A stretch of DNA of 64,000 nucleotides from Paenibacillus sp. sptzw28 (GTDB lineage Bacteria; Bacillota; Bacilli; Paenibacillales; Paenibacillaceae): assembly GCF_019550795.1 (NCBI RefSeq), contig NZ_CP080545.1:451001-515000 (forward strand). Direction: 5' to 3'. The stretch's first letter is position 1. Each line of letters opens with the position of its first letter. The position numbers and the translations under genes were made by a program. This document shows, piece after piece, positions 7,108 through 15,044 of this stretch. Below the pieces are notes generated by a model. The model had not been told where the DNA came from, ran no database searches, and saw nothing but the letters and a program-made list of their open reading frames with translations.

Positions 7108-8655
7108 TTGAAAAACAAGTTTGACATCGTAATTGCAGGCGGGGGTCCTGGGGGAATCCAACTGGCTTTGACTCTGAAAGAACTGAATGAGCAGTACGGT
7201 ACCGATATTAATTTTGTCATTTTGGAAGCTGAGAAGCATGCAGGTTCCTTTTATAGGAAATTTCCGGTACATGGACAATTGATCAGCAACAACAAATTGT
7301 ATTCCGGCAAGCCTGCGGAGCACCGCTTTACAGAAAGGTTTGATTGGAACAGTTTGCTTACGAAAGAGAAGAAGATCTTGATGCGAAACTACAGCACGGA
7401 TTTTCACCCAAGAAGAGAAGCGTTATTTGATATGATTCAAGATTTGGTGTTGGAGTACCAGCTGCCAATACATTTCGAGACCAAGTGGTTGAATACAAGA
7501 AAGAATGACGAGGGAACTTTTGAGGTGATCACGGATAAGGGCAATTATTACTGCCGTTATTTCATTCTTGCTACGGGCCTTGTTCCGAAAATACCAACCA
7601 TTCCGGGATTGGAACATGTAACAATGTACGAGAATATGCGTGAAAAAGAATACTACAGGGATAAAAGGGTGCTCATTTTAGGCAAGGGTAATAGCGCCAT
7701 GGAGAGCGCGCAGGATATTCTGAACGAAGCAAACCTGATAATGCTGGCCAGCCCCAGTTCGGCACGCCTGGCATACAAAACGCATTATGTCGGCAGCATT
7801 CGTGCAACCAACAGTTGGCTCATTGAGAATTATCAGCTAAAGCATCAAGCAGCGCTTCTCGATTGCCATGTAGTGGACATTCAAAAAAGAGATGACGGCT
7901 ACGATGTGACGGTAACCTACGTGCATGCGCAGAACGAGACTGAAACCTTGTTTTTCAACGAAGTTATTGCGGCTACCGGTTTTAAACCGAATTTTGTGAA
8001 TCTAATGGAAGATTTCAATATTCAAATCATTAATGACAAGTTTCCTTCGATCACCGGGGAATTTGAATCGACCGATGTTTCGAATCTGTTTTTTGCGGGG
8101 GCTCAAACACACGGATTGGATTTTAGAGAGACGTCAAGCGGGTTCATTCATGGATTTCGGTATAATTCAAAAATACTGGCGAATATCTTGATGGAACGCC
8201 TGAATGCGCCTTTAGGTTATCGGAACATTGCAACAAACAAGATTGTGGAGGAAATCCTTCAAGAGCTTAATGAGTCTCCCGATCTCTGGCTGCAGCCGGG
8301 ATTCATTGCCTATATCCTGAAGTATCGTCAGGGACAATGGACGGAAGTAGGATACCGAACCTTGAAGGATTTTAAAGAATGTTCGCTTGATGCGGACGAA
8401 TGCTTGTTGGCAGCAACTCTGGAATACGGGGACATTCATAAATTTGAGGATCCGCTTAGCATTCCGAGAATTCCCGGGGAGCCGTCCGAAAGTGCTCATA
8501 TCCACCCGGTGATTCGTGTACGCAAGGCACATAAAGAGCTGATGAAATACGACTTGGAAGAGCACTTGGAGTCACGATTTACGGATCCGAAGTACACTGC
8601 AGTATTATCCGAATTAATTAAGGGAATTATGAAAGACCATTTTATTCGGGCGTAG
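7108..8655 (+). CDS. FOXRED2/FMO-like FAD- and NAD(P)-dependent oxidoreductase
   Basis: A 515-residue flavoprotein. The FAD Rossmann motif is IVIAGGGPGGIQLAL (about residues 6-20), followed by E39 in VILEAE. A RFDWNSLL segment resembles FOXRED2. The second dinucleotide site is VLILGKGNSAMESA, and the late ATGFKPNF motif is typical of FMO-like monooxygenases. The C-terminal ~150 residues match no domain I know. It could N-hydroxylate an amine or oxidise a peptide side chain; the substrate is unknown. It starts at TTG 7108 behind GAGGGGGA and ends the cluster, with a terminator 70 bases downstream. Confidence 0.75.
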   Translation: MKNKFDIVIAGGGPGGIQLALTLKELNEQYGTDINFVILEAEKHAGSFYRKFPVHGQLISNNKLYSGKPAEHRFTERFDWNSLLTKEKKILMRNYSTDFHPRREALFDMIQDLVLEYQLPIHFETKWLNTRKNDEGTFEVITDKGNYYCRYFILATGLVPKIPTIPGLEHVTMYENMREKEYYRDKRVLILGKGNSAMESAQDILNEANLIMLASPSSARLAYKTHYVGSIRATNSWLIENYQLKHQAALLDCHVVDIQKRDDGYDVTVTYVHAQNETETLFFNEVIAATGFKPNFVNLMEDFNIQIINDKFPSITGEFESTDVSNLFFAGAQTHGLDFRETSSGFIHGFRYNSKILANILMERLNAPLGYRNIATNKIVEEILQELNESPDLWLQPGFIAYILKYRQGQWTEVGYRTLKDFKECSLDADECLLAATLEYGDIHKFEDPLSIPRIPGEPSESAHIHPVIRVRKAHKELMKYDLEEHLESRFTDPKYTAVLSELIKGIMKDHFIRA

Positions 8656-8725
8656 GTTTGGAAAAGGGAGGAGACCGTTCTGATCCGTATGAAGCGTCTA
8701 CTAAGCCAATAGACGGATGCGGCCT

Positions 8726-8758
8726 GCGGGAGCGGCTTGAAGCGCTTCCGCCTTTTTC
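8726..8758 (+). terminator. Rho-independent terminator closing the cluster
   Basis: GCGGGAGCG (8726-8734) pairs, with one wobble, with CGCTTCCGC (8743-8751). CTTTTTCTT follows. It ends the unit that runs from the threonine-synthase-like gene to the flavoprotein. Confidence 0.8.
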
Positions 8759-8802
8759 TTGAAATGTAAAACAGGACGCTATACATTGGTATAAGGAGTT
8801 GA

Positions 8803-9309
8803 ATGATGCACATCCGATTATTAGAAAGCTCAGATGCGGAAATTTACAGAGATATCCTTCTTATGTCGCTTAAGGATAGTCCTGAAGCTTTTCTGACCAC
8901 TTATGAGCTTGAAAAAGAAAAATCAATTGAAATGATACGGAATAATTTAATGCCATCCGATAGTCAATTTACGTTGGGTGCTTTTAATAAAAATAACAGG
9001 TTGGTTGGAATTGTAAGGTTTATCCGGGAAGACAATTTGAAAACAAACCACAAAGGCAGTGTTATTGGCATGTTTGTTTTACCTGAATGGCGCGGACAAG
9101 GAATAGGCAAGGCATTAATGAAACAATTGATTAAAAAAGCAAAAAAATGTGATGGGCTTGAGCGAATTAATTTAACCGTGATCTCAAATAATGATACTGC
9201 CAAGAATCTTTACAGATCAATCGGTTATGAGGTATACGGTTCAGAATGCAATGCTATAAAGACTGATGGACAGTATTGGGACGCAGATTTTATGGTGTTG
9301 ATTATCTAG
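8803..9309 (+). CDS. GNAT-family N-acetyltransferase
   Basis: A 168-residue single-domain acetyltransferase. The acetyl-CoA pyrophosphate loop is WRGQGIGKALM at about residues 94-104, and the C-terminal NDTAKNLYRSIGYEVYG motif is typical. It resembles small-molecule or antibiotic acetyltransferases, but the substrate cannot be named. It follows the cluster terminator by 45 bases and has its own AAGGAG site. Two in-frame ATGs are adjacent at 8803 and 8806. It may serve the cluster (self-protection or tailoring) or be independent. Its base composition is somewhat more AT-rich than its neighbours. Confidence 0.85.
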   Translation: MMHIRLLESSDAEIYRDILLMSLKDSPEAFLTTYELEKEKSIEMIRNNLMPSDSQFTLGAFNKNNRLVGIVRFIREDNLKTNHKGSVIGMFVLPEWRGQGIGKALMKQLIKKAKKCDGLERINLTVISNNDTAKNLYRSIGYEVYGSECNAIKTDGQYWDADFMVLII

Positions 9310-9601
9310 TTTAATCCATCAGAAAAATAGCGGCCGCAGCTAAATTTGGCTCGTTCGTACGCCGGAGCAAGATATTGAGATCCGGCCATAGTCGACTCTC
9401 TTAGGGTGCCTGCTCGCGCAGTGCGCCCATTTTTCATTTTCCCGCTATCGAATATCCAAAAAATCCATTCCGCTATGTCCAAAAAAGCCATCCAAAAAAA
9501 GCAGAACATGGTAAAAGTGATATACACGGCTATACGGCGGCGGTGGCCAATAGCGTCAGCAGCGTGAGCGTTCGCCGGAAGCTTGAGCCCGGCATTTGCG
9601 A
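9310..9601. other. Degraded spacer between GNAT gene and duplicated decarboxylase fragment
   Basis: 292 bases with no supportable gene. A minus-strand frame is open across it but has no recognisable motif. Short AT-rich repeats of ATCCAAAAAA occur between about 9465 and 9500. It probably represents decayed sequence left with the two pseudogenes that follow. Confidence 0.4.
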
Positions 9602-9776
9602 TCTCCATTTACGGAAATATCCGAAATTTCGGTTATCAGGCTTCAGCAAAACTTAATTTACCCGGGTGAGAAAATAAACTTTCAGGTCATTCAAACCATT
9701 CGTATGCTCTCTGCGGCCGGCGCGAGATTTCCGGGTGTGCAGGACGCTAAAATGAGAACAATCCAGATACTAAGCG
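9602..9776 (+). pseudogene. Truncated second copy of the decarboxylase 3' end
   Basis: This stretch repeats the 3' part of the decarboxylase gene at 2210-2460. TCTCCATTTACGGAAATATC is identical in both, and GTCATTCAAACCATTCGTAT is shared further on. Between them 81 nt (27 codons, DTVTVP to PPGVP) have been removed cleanly in frame. The frame is therefore still open (SPFTEISEISVIRLQQN then LIYPGEKINFQ), but it lacks the whole catalytic core. Substitutions between the copies are scattered. This shows an old duplication of the cluster followed by decay. Confidence 0.85.
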
Positions 9777-9795
9777 CTGATTTGCTGCTGCGGAT

Positions 9796-10346
9796 ATGAA
9801 GGGGAATCCGCAACAGTATTTGAGGAAACATATCGGTTACCTGGGTGACGTGAAGGGTAAGAAGATCGCCGTTTTACTCGGGAGCAGCGGTCGCAAAGCG
9901 ATCCCTCTTGCCATATTGGGCGGATTGGTCACCGTCGTCGATATCTCACCCGAGAACCAGCGGTACGCGCTGGAAGTGGCAAGAGAAGCAGGGGTGGAAA
10001 TTGAATATATCGTATCTGACGTATTTGAGATAAACATGGACAAGCTGAAGCATGCCTATGATATCGTCTACCTGGAAGGCGGAATTCTTCATTATTTCGC
10101 AGACCTCGCGCCGTTTGCCCGCATTGTCCACGATTTGTTGAAAGCGGCATGTTTGCGTTGAGCGAACAAGAGGAATTCCCGGATTGTTTACTGCGTTACT
10201 GGACCCTCGGGGAGATTGTCAGCGCAGTGGCCGCCTCCGGATTAGTGATTGAAGAGCTGGTTGAAGAGCCTAGAAGTGAGGGGAGCCGGCTTCTTCCTGG
10301 AAGCATCACGCTTGTCGCGAACAAATACAAGGTCGAGAGAACGTAA
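9796..10346 (+). pseudogene. Class I SAM-dependent methyltransferase, frameshifted and internally deleted
   Basis: The first frame (9796-10161) holds the N-terminal half: GKKIAVLLGSSGRKAIPLAI (SAM loop), then VTVVDISPENQRYAL and IEYIVSDVFEI. At about 10146-10152 the frame is lost after LLKA. The protein continues in the next frame as GMFALSEQ, then EEFPDCLLRYWTLGEIVSAV and LPGSITLVANKY. Family members carry roughly 50 residues between those last two blocks, so an internal deletion is likely too. It directly abuts the decayed decarboxylase copy and is probably non-functional. Confidence 0.8.
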
Positions 10347-10403
10347 GGCTGGCACTTGTCTCCTCCGGAGAGAAATTGGATCTTGCCGGCCAGGAGACTA
10401 CTA

Positions 10404-10437
10404 AAAACCGTCAGGGTGATTCCCTGACGGTTTTTTT
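10404..10437. terminator. Strong bidirectional terminator
   Basis: AAACCGTCAGGG pairs perfectly with CCCTGACGGTTT around a TGATT loop. T7 follows on the plus side and an A-run precedes it, so it can stop transcription from both the methyltransferase remnant and the convergent aldo/keto reductase gene. Confidence 0.9.
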
Positions 10438-10471
10438 AGCTTCTCGGCGGCGGAATAACTGCTTATTCCGT

Positions 10472-11491
10472 TTATTTCAGCGCTTCCACAACGCGTCCAT
10501 CGAGTGTCATGGTCGTGAACCAGTTTGGATACAGCGGCACCGGGCGTGTCAGCTCATTCAGCTTGGCGGTTTCTTCCGATGTCAGCTGCAGGTCGACCGC
10601 ACTTAAATTATCATCGAGCTGGGAAGGTTTACTCGAGCCTACCAGCACGCTGCACACATGAGACTGCGAGAGGAGCCAGGCGAGTGACACTTGTGCCGGT
10701 GTTGCGCTATGATTTTGCGCAATTTCCCGGACGGCATCCAGCACTGTAAAACCCCATTCCTTATCAAGGGGGAGAAAATCAAAGCCGCTCAGGCGGTTAT
10801 TCGGATCGCTGAGATTATCGCGGGTGTACTTGCCGCTTAAGAAGCCGCCGGCGAGTGGACTCCACACCGTCAATCCGACTCCGCAATTGTTCATGAAAGG
10901 AACCGTATCGTGCTCGATATCCCGGCCGACTAAGGAATAATACATTTGCCCGTTAATGAAAGTCGCCCAGCGGCGCTCGTGCTGGATCTGAACAGCCTGA
11001 GCAGCCATCCATGCAGGCCAGTTGGAATAACCGATATACCGAGCCTTGCCCTGCCGGACAAGATCGTTCAATGCCCCGAGCGTTTCTTCGAGCGGAGTAA
11101 ACGGGTCCGTCTTATGAACAATATACAGATCGATATAATCGGTGTTTAAACGGGCCAGACTGGCATCGCATGCATCGAACAAATGCTTGCGGGAGAGCCC
11201 GGATTGGACCAGACCCGGACCCATTCGATTGCCGGCTTTCGTGGCGATTACGGTTTCTTTCCGCCGTGCGCCCAGCAGCCGTCCCAGCATTTCCTCGCTT
11301 TGTCCGTCGGCATATGCATCCGCTGTGTCGAAGAAATTGATCCCGGCTGCGAGCGCCCGGTCTACCAGCTCCTGCGACTGGTCCTGTCCTACCTTGTAGA
11401 CGCTTGGAATATTCCCGTAGCCGAAGGTCATAGCCCCGAACGCCAGCTTTGATACGATTAACCCCGAATTGCCCAGTTGTACGTATTTCAT
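10472..11491 (-). CDS. Aldo/keto reductase
   Basis: A 339-residue (beta/alpha)8 NAD(P)H-dependent reductase. The catalytic Asp-Tyr pair is in FFDTADAYADG. The lysine is in VIATKAG, the histidine in YIDLYIVHKTD, and the cofactor-binding end in SVLVGSSKPSQLDDNL. It acts on aldehydes or ketones in the cytosol; the substrate is unknown. A longer frame to 11512 exists, but GGAGG lies just inside it and serves the ATG at 11491 (MKYVQLGNSGL, the usual family N terminus). It is convergent with the pseudogenes and divergent from the IMP dehydrogenase-like gene. Confidence 0.92.
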   Translation of the reverse strand: MKYVQLGNSGLIVSKLAFGAMTFGYGNIPSVYKVGQDQSQELVDRALAAGINFFDTADAYADGQSEEMLGRLLGARRKETVIATKAGNRMGPGLVQSGLSRKHLFDACDASLARLNTDYIDLYIVHKTDPFTPLEETLGALNDLVRQGKARYIGYSNWPAWMAAQAVQIQHERRWATFINGQMYYSLVGRDIEHDTVPFMNNCGVGLTVWSPLAGGFLSGKYTRDNLSDPNNRLSGFDFLPLDKEWGFTVLDAVREIAQNHSATPAQVSLAWLLSQSHVCSVLVGSSKPSQLDDNLSAVDLQLTSEETAKLNELTRPVPLYPNWFTTMTLDGRVVEALK

Positions 11492-11639
11492 AAGTTCCGC
11501 AACCTCCGTCATTAGACTTGTGTCCTGCTTGATTTAAGTATATAAGGTAACAATACCCTTTTCTTGAATAAAATCATCATGATATTGAACAAAATGCTCA
11601 TTCAATTAACTGCCGGGTCTATCAGGCCCTAAATTCCCA

Positions 11640-11668
11640 TTGACCGCCCTCCCTTTCGGTGATAGAAT
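11640..11668 (+). promoter_or_regulatory. Sigma-A promoter of the IMP dehydrogenase-like gene
   Basis: TTGACC at 11640-11645 and TAGAAT at 11663-11668 are separated by 17 bases. This is 43 bases before the ATG at 11711, whose ribosome site is GGGCAGGGAG. Confidence 0.75.
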
Positions 11669-11710
11669 TGAAAAAATTTACCCAAATGAAGGGCAGGGAG
11701 ATCCGAACTC

Positions 11711-13210
11711 ATGGCAACCTATTACAATGAACCGTCGCGGACATTCAGCGAGTATTTGCTCATTCCGAATTTGACGACCAAGGATTGCAATACCGCTAAC
11801 GTCAGCCTAAAGACACCGCTGGTTAAGTTCAAGAAAGGCGACAGCCCGGCGTATTCGCTCAACATTCCGTTCTCCTCGGCGGTAATGCAGTCTGTTTCCG
11901 ATGACAGAATGGCAGTCGCACTGGCACGCTGCGGAGGTATCTCGTTTATCTTCGGTTCACAGCCGATCGAGGAACAGGCCAAGATGGTCCGCAAGGTCAA
12001 AAGCTATAAAGCCGGCTTTGTTGTCAGCCGCTCGAATCTCACCCCCGATCACACCCTCCAGGATGTATTGGCTTTGAAAGAGAAGAACGGACACTCCACC
12101 TTCGCCATCACCCACGACGGCACCCCCAACGGCAAGCTGCTGGGCATCGTGACGAGCCGGGATTACCGGATCAGCCGCGATTCGCCGGATAAGAAGATAA
12201 GCAGCTTTATGACACCCTTCGATTCACTCATTTACGGCAAATCGGGCATTACCCTATCTGAAGCCAACGACCTTATCTGGGATCACAAGCTTAATTGCCT
12301 GCCGATCGTAACGGGCGACCAGTGTCTCGACTATCTTGTCTTCCGCAAAGACTATGATGCACATAAGGAATATCCGTACGAGCTGCTTGATACCAATAAA
12401 AGCTACATCGTCGGGGCCGGCATTAACAGCAAGGATTACATGGAGCGGGTACCGGCGCTTGTCGAAGCGGGAGTAGACGTGCTGGTCATCGACTCGTCGG
12501 ATGGGTACAGTGAATGGCAGCGCGAGACGATCGAATACGTCAAGGCGAACTTCGACGTGAAGATCGGCGCCGGTAACGTAGTCGACAAGGAAGGGTTCCT
12601 CTACTTGGTGGAAGCCGGAGCGGATTTCGTAAAGGTCGGGATCGGCGGCGGCTCCATATGTATCACGCGCGAGCAGAAAGGAATCGGACGGGGTCAGGCG
12701 TCGGCAGTAATCGAGGTTGCGGAAGCCCGGGAGAAATATTTCGAAGAGACGGGCATTTACGTCCCGATCTGCTCGGACGGCGGCATTGTCCACGATTACC
12801 ACATCACGCTTGCCCTCGCCATGGGAGCGGACTTCGTTATGATGGGACGGTATTTTGCCCGTTTCGACGAGAGCCCGACACGCAAGCTGAAGGTCGGCAA
12901 CAATTTCGTGAAGGAATTCTGGGGTGAAGGCTCCAACAGAGCGCGGAACTGGGAACGGTACGATACAGGCGGCAAGTCGGGTCTGCTGTTTGAGGAAGGC
13001 GTGGACTCTTATGTGCCTTATGCGGGCGGCCTTCAGGAAAATCTGGACAAGACGCTTGGCAAAATCAAATCGACCATGTGCAACTGCGGTTCCAAGACGA
13101 TTGAAGAGATGCAGCGCAATGCGCGCATAACGCTCGTGTCGGCTACCAGTCTGGTCGAAGGCGGCGCTCATGACGTGATCCTGAAGGAAAGCGGTCTGTC
13201 CGGGGAATAA
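11711..13210 (+). CDS. IMP dehydrogenase-like protein (divergent GuaB)
   Basis: A 499-residue IMPDH/GMP-reductase barrel with an inserted CBS pair at about residues 100-215. The catalytic cysteine is Cys317 in [18 protein letters not shown]. The phosphate-binding [11 protein letters not shown] and the MMGRYFA loop are present. GuaB oxidises IMP to XMP with NAD+ for guanine nucleotide synthesis. The loop after the cysteine is [10 protein letters not shown] rather than the common RVVAGVGVPQ, so this belongs to a divergent branch. Whether it is the only IMPDH of the genome or an extra copy cannot be seen. It is a single gene with its own promoter. Confidence 0.8.
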   Translation: MATYYNEPSRTFSEYLLIPNLTTKDCNTANVSLKTPLVKFKKGDSPAYSLNIPFSSAVMQSVSDDRMAVALARCGGISFIFGSQPIEEQAKMVRKVKSYKAGFVVSRSNLTPDHTLQDVLALKEKNGHSTFAITHDGTPNGKLLGIVTSRDYRISRDSPDKKISSFMTPFDSLIYGKSGITLSEANDLIWDHKLNCLPIVTGDQCLDYLVFRKDYDAHKEYPYELLDTNKSYIVGAGINSKDYMERVPALVEAGVDVLVIDSSDGYSEWQRETIEYVKANFDVKIGAGNVVDKEGFLYLVEAGADFVKVGIGGGSICITREQKGIGRGQASAVIEVAEAREKYFEETGIYVPICSDGGIVHDYHITLALAMGADFVMMGRYFARFDESPTRKLKVGNNFVKEFWGEGSNRARNWERYDTGGKSGLLFEEGVDSYVPYAGGLQENLDKTLGKIKSTMCNCGSKTIEEMQRNARITLVSATSLVEGGAHDVILKESGLSGE

Positions 13211-13330
13211 AAAGCCGCGGCGAGCAGCTAAAATGAGTGCGAAATGAGCGTATTCTAATAGACATTGGGCTTTTCTAATTAGAAATACACGGCGTAATCT
13301 AGTAACCTTGAAGCATAACCTTTTTTTCTG

Positions 13331-13373
13331 CTCCTCTAAAGCGGCTCAAGAACCGCCCAGAGGAGTTTTTTTT
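13331..13373 (+). terminator. Terminator between the IMPDH-like and pyruvate kinase genes
   Basis: CTCCTCT (13331-13337) pairs with AGAGGAG (13359-13365), with an inner GCGG/CCGC stem. T8 follows. The rest of the 321-base gap (13211-13531) holds no gene I can support. The pyruvate kinase ribosome site TAGGAGGGAT lies at its end. Confidence 0.85.
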
Positions 13374-13531
13374 ATATCCACGCGTTCTATATTGTCTCGA
13401 ACACCCCGCTTGATCGTTACTTTCCCCGGGCTGAAGCGGGAGGAGCGTGTTTTTACCTGCGTTTTACGTTTATACATAATAAAAGGCAAGCGTGTGCTTA
13501 TGAACAAAAAGCTCTTAGGAGGGATATAGCA

Positions 13532-14599
13532 ATGAGTATTGACATGATTTGCACAATCGGACCTGCCAGCTTCTCCCCTGCGGTGATTAGAGAGTTGATT
13601 CTTGGCGGAATGACGACCGCCAGATTAAATCTGTCTCACGGCACCCATGACAGTCATAGGACAATCATTCGTAATCTAAGGGAAGCCAGCAGTGAAATCG
13701 ACAGGCCTATCCGAATAATGGGTGATCTTCAGGGTCCTAAAATCCGGTTGGGAGAGATCGAAGGAAACGGCGTTTTTCTCGAAGAAGGGCAGCCCTTTGA
13801 GCTATTGGTTACTCCTATTACCGGCAACGTTCACAGAGCGGATATCGACTACCCGGGCATAACAGGTGACATTGGTTCAGGCTCGTTGATTCTTATTAAT
13901 GACGGCATGGTCAAGCTTGAGGTCACTGAAGTCTCCTCCCAGCGGATAAAAACCAAAGTGACGGTCGGCGGTCAAATAAGCAGTAATAAGGGCGTCAATT
14001 TCCCCGGAACGAAACTGAACATTCCCGCACTGACGGATAAGGACCGGGAGGATCTCGCGTTCCTGCTCGAAGAAGGGGTCGATCTGATCGCCTGTTCATT
14101 CATCCGCCAAGCTGTGCATCTGGAACAAATCAGGGATGTTTGCCGATCTTTGACCGGAAGCGTTCCCAAACTTGTGGCCAAAATCGAAACGGTGGAAGGC
14201 GTGAAAAATTTCCGTGATATAGCGGCCCATTCGGAAGGCATTATGATTGCAAGGGGCGATCTCGGAGTTGAACTGCCGTTTGAGCAAATTCCGCTGATTC
14301 AAAAAGCGCTCCTCAGGGAATGCAGGATTTCCGGCACCTACGTCATTACGGCTACTCAAATGCTTCAATCCATGATTGACCAACCGATACCAACCCGAGC
14401 TGAAGTGACGGATATCTTTCAGGCGGTCCAAGACGGTACGAATGCGGTTATGCTGTCGGGCGAGAGCTCTGTGGGCAAATATCCGATCCAGTCCGTCAAG
14501 GTGCTGAAGTGCGTCTCCCTCTATGCCGAGGAGATCGCTCGCGGGGAGTCCTACACCCTTGATGACGTATACGCCCGCTATCCTTTTAAGGCCACCTGA
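13532..14599 (+). CDS. pyk: Pyruvate kinase lacking the C-terminal regulatory domain
   Basis: A 355-residue enzyme with the complete catalytic A and B domains: ARLNLSHGTH, DLQGPKIRLGEI, KGVNFPGTKLNIPALTDKD, the catalytic lysine in LVAKIETVEG, IARGDLGVELP, and TATQMLQSMIDQPIPTRAEV. It converts PEP and ADP to pyruvate and ATP. Usual pyruvate kinases are about 470-590 residues. This one stops right after the last barrel segment (AVMLSGESSVGKYPIQSVK), so the allosteric C domain is absent. The end is a clean stop followed by a terminator, with no leftover coding sequence downstream. It is probably a short isoform rather than a fresh truncation. Confidence 0.85.
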   Translation: MSIDMICTIGPASFSPAVIRELILGGMTTARLNLSHGTHDSHRTIIRNLREASSEIDRPIRIMGDLQGPKIRLGEIEGNGVFLEEGQPFELLVTPITGNVHRADIDYPGITGDIGSGSLILINDGMVKLEVTEVSSQRIKTKVTVGGQISSNKGVNFPGTKLNIPALTDKDREDLAFLLEEGVDLIACSFIRQAVHLEQIRDVCRSLTGSVPKLVAKIETVEGVKNFRDIAAHSEGIMIARGDLGVELPFEQIPLIQKALLRECRISGTYVITATQMLQSMIDQPIPTRAEVTDIFQAVQDGTNAVMLSGESSVGKYPIQSVKVLKCVSLYAEEIARGESYTLDDVYARYPFKAT

Positions 14600-14653
14600 C
14601 AAGGGTTCGTATCCAATGCGATTTTGTTAAAAGAACACCTCTGATGAATAGAA

Positions 14654-14679
14654 AAAGCCTTACCGTATTGGAAGGCTTT
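14654..14679 (+). terminator. Stem-loop after pyruvate kinase
   Basis: AAAGCCTT (14654-14661) and AAGGCTTT (14672-14679) form a perfect 8-bp stem with a run of A before and GGTTT after. It may stop transcription in both directions. TATAAT at 14684-14689 next to it may be the -10 of the toxin gene. Confidence 0.6.
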
Positions 14680-14750
14680 GGTTTATAATACAGTTAAGTA
14701 CATAGTAAGGCTTAAGGGCGGTCGGCATTCCTCCGAAAGGAGGTGATGCT

Positions 14751-14834
14751 ATGGAAGTGCACCAGGCTTTGACGCTAATGATTTCATTCGCGACATTGGT
14801 TGTGTTGATACTTTCTTTCCGTAAAAGGAAATAG
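14751..14834 (+). CDS. Putative holin-like toxin (type I toxin-antitoxin family)
   Basis: A 27-residue peptide behind a near-perfect ribosome site (GAAAGGAGGTGATG, ending 5 nt before ATG). It has the layout of the putative holin-like toxin family of Firmicutes: a short N terminus (MEVHQALTLM), one hydrophobic helix (ISFATLVVLILSF) and a basic end (RKRK). Related peptides insert in the membrane and are held down by an antisense RNA. Family membership is by resemblance. An antisense RNA would come from the opposite strand and overlap the 3' hairpins at 14827-14932. Confidence 0.75.
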   Translation: MEVHQALTLMISFATLVVLILSFRKRK

Positions 14835-14867
14835 ACCGCCCTCCGACAAAGGTTAACGGTCTATTCC
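14827..14867. repeat. Long inverted repeat at the toxin 3' end
   Basis: GGAAATAGACCG (14827-14838) includes the toxin stop codon and pairs with CGGTCTATTCC (14857-14867). A stem at the end of the reading frame is typical of type I toxin mRNAs and could be where an antisense RNA pairs. Confidence 0.6.
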
Positions 14868-14898
14868 TGTCACTTTTGTTTGTGCCGCCTTGATTCGG

Positions 14899-14932
14899 CC
14901 GTAGATGTTAGCGCATCTGCGGTCTTTTATTA
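14899..14932 (+). terminator. Probable terminator of the toxin transcript
   Basis: CCGTAGATG (14899-14907) pairs with CATCTGCGG (14914-14922) with one wobble. TCTTTTATT follows. Confidence 0.65.
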
Positions 14933-15044
14933 GTTTAAGCATATCATTCCTGTTTTAGACGTTCAAGAATATCGTGCATAAAAACCTCTCTGTTAAATTG
15001 AGATATGGGCAATCTTGTCATGCGGAGAATGTCCAGTCCAAAAT

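Noticed and set aside
9306..9608. 100-codon minus-strand frame between the GNAT gene and the decarboxylase remnant
   Set aside because: One hydrophobic stretch only; it begins at the junction of the duplicated fragment and lacks a ribosome site. Treated as decayed spacer.
12254..13171. 305-codon open frame on the minus strand across the IMPDH-like gene
   Set aside because: It lies wholly antisense to a convincing gene, has no ribosome site, and its Arg/His/Val-rich translation matches nothing. It is a codon-bias shadow.
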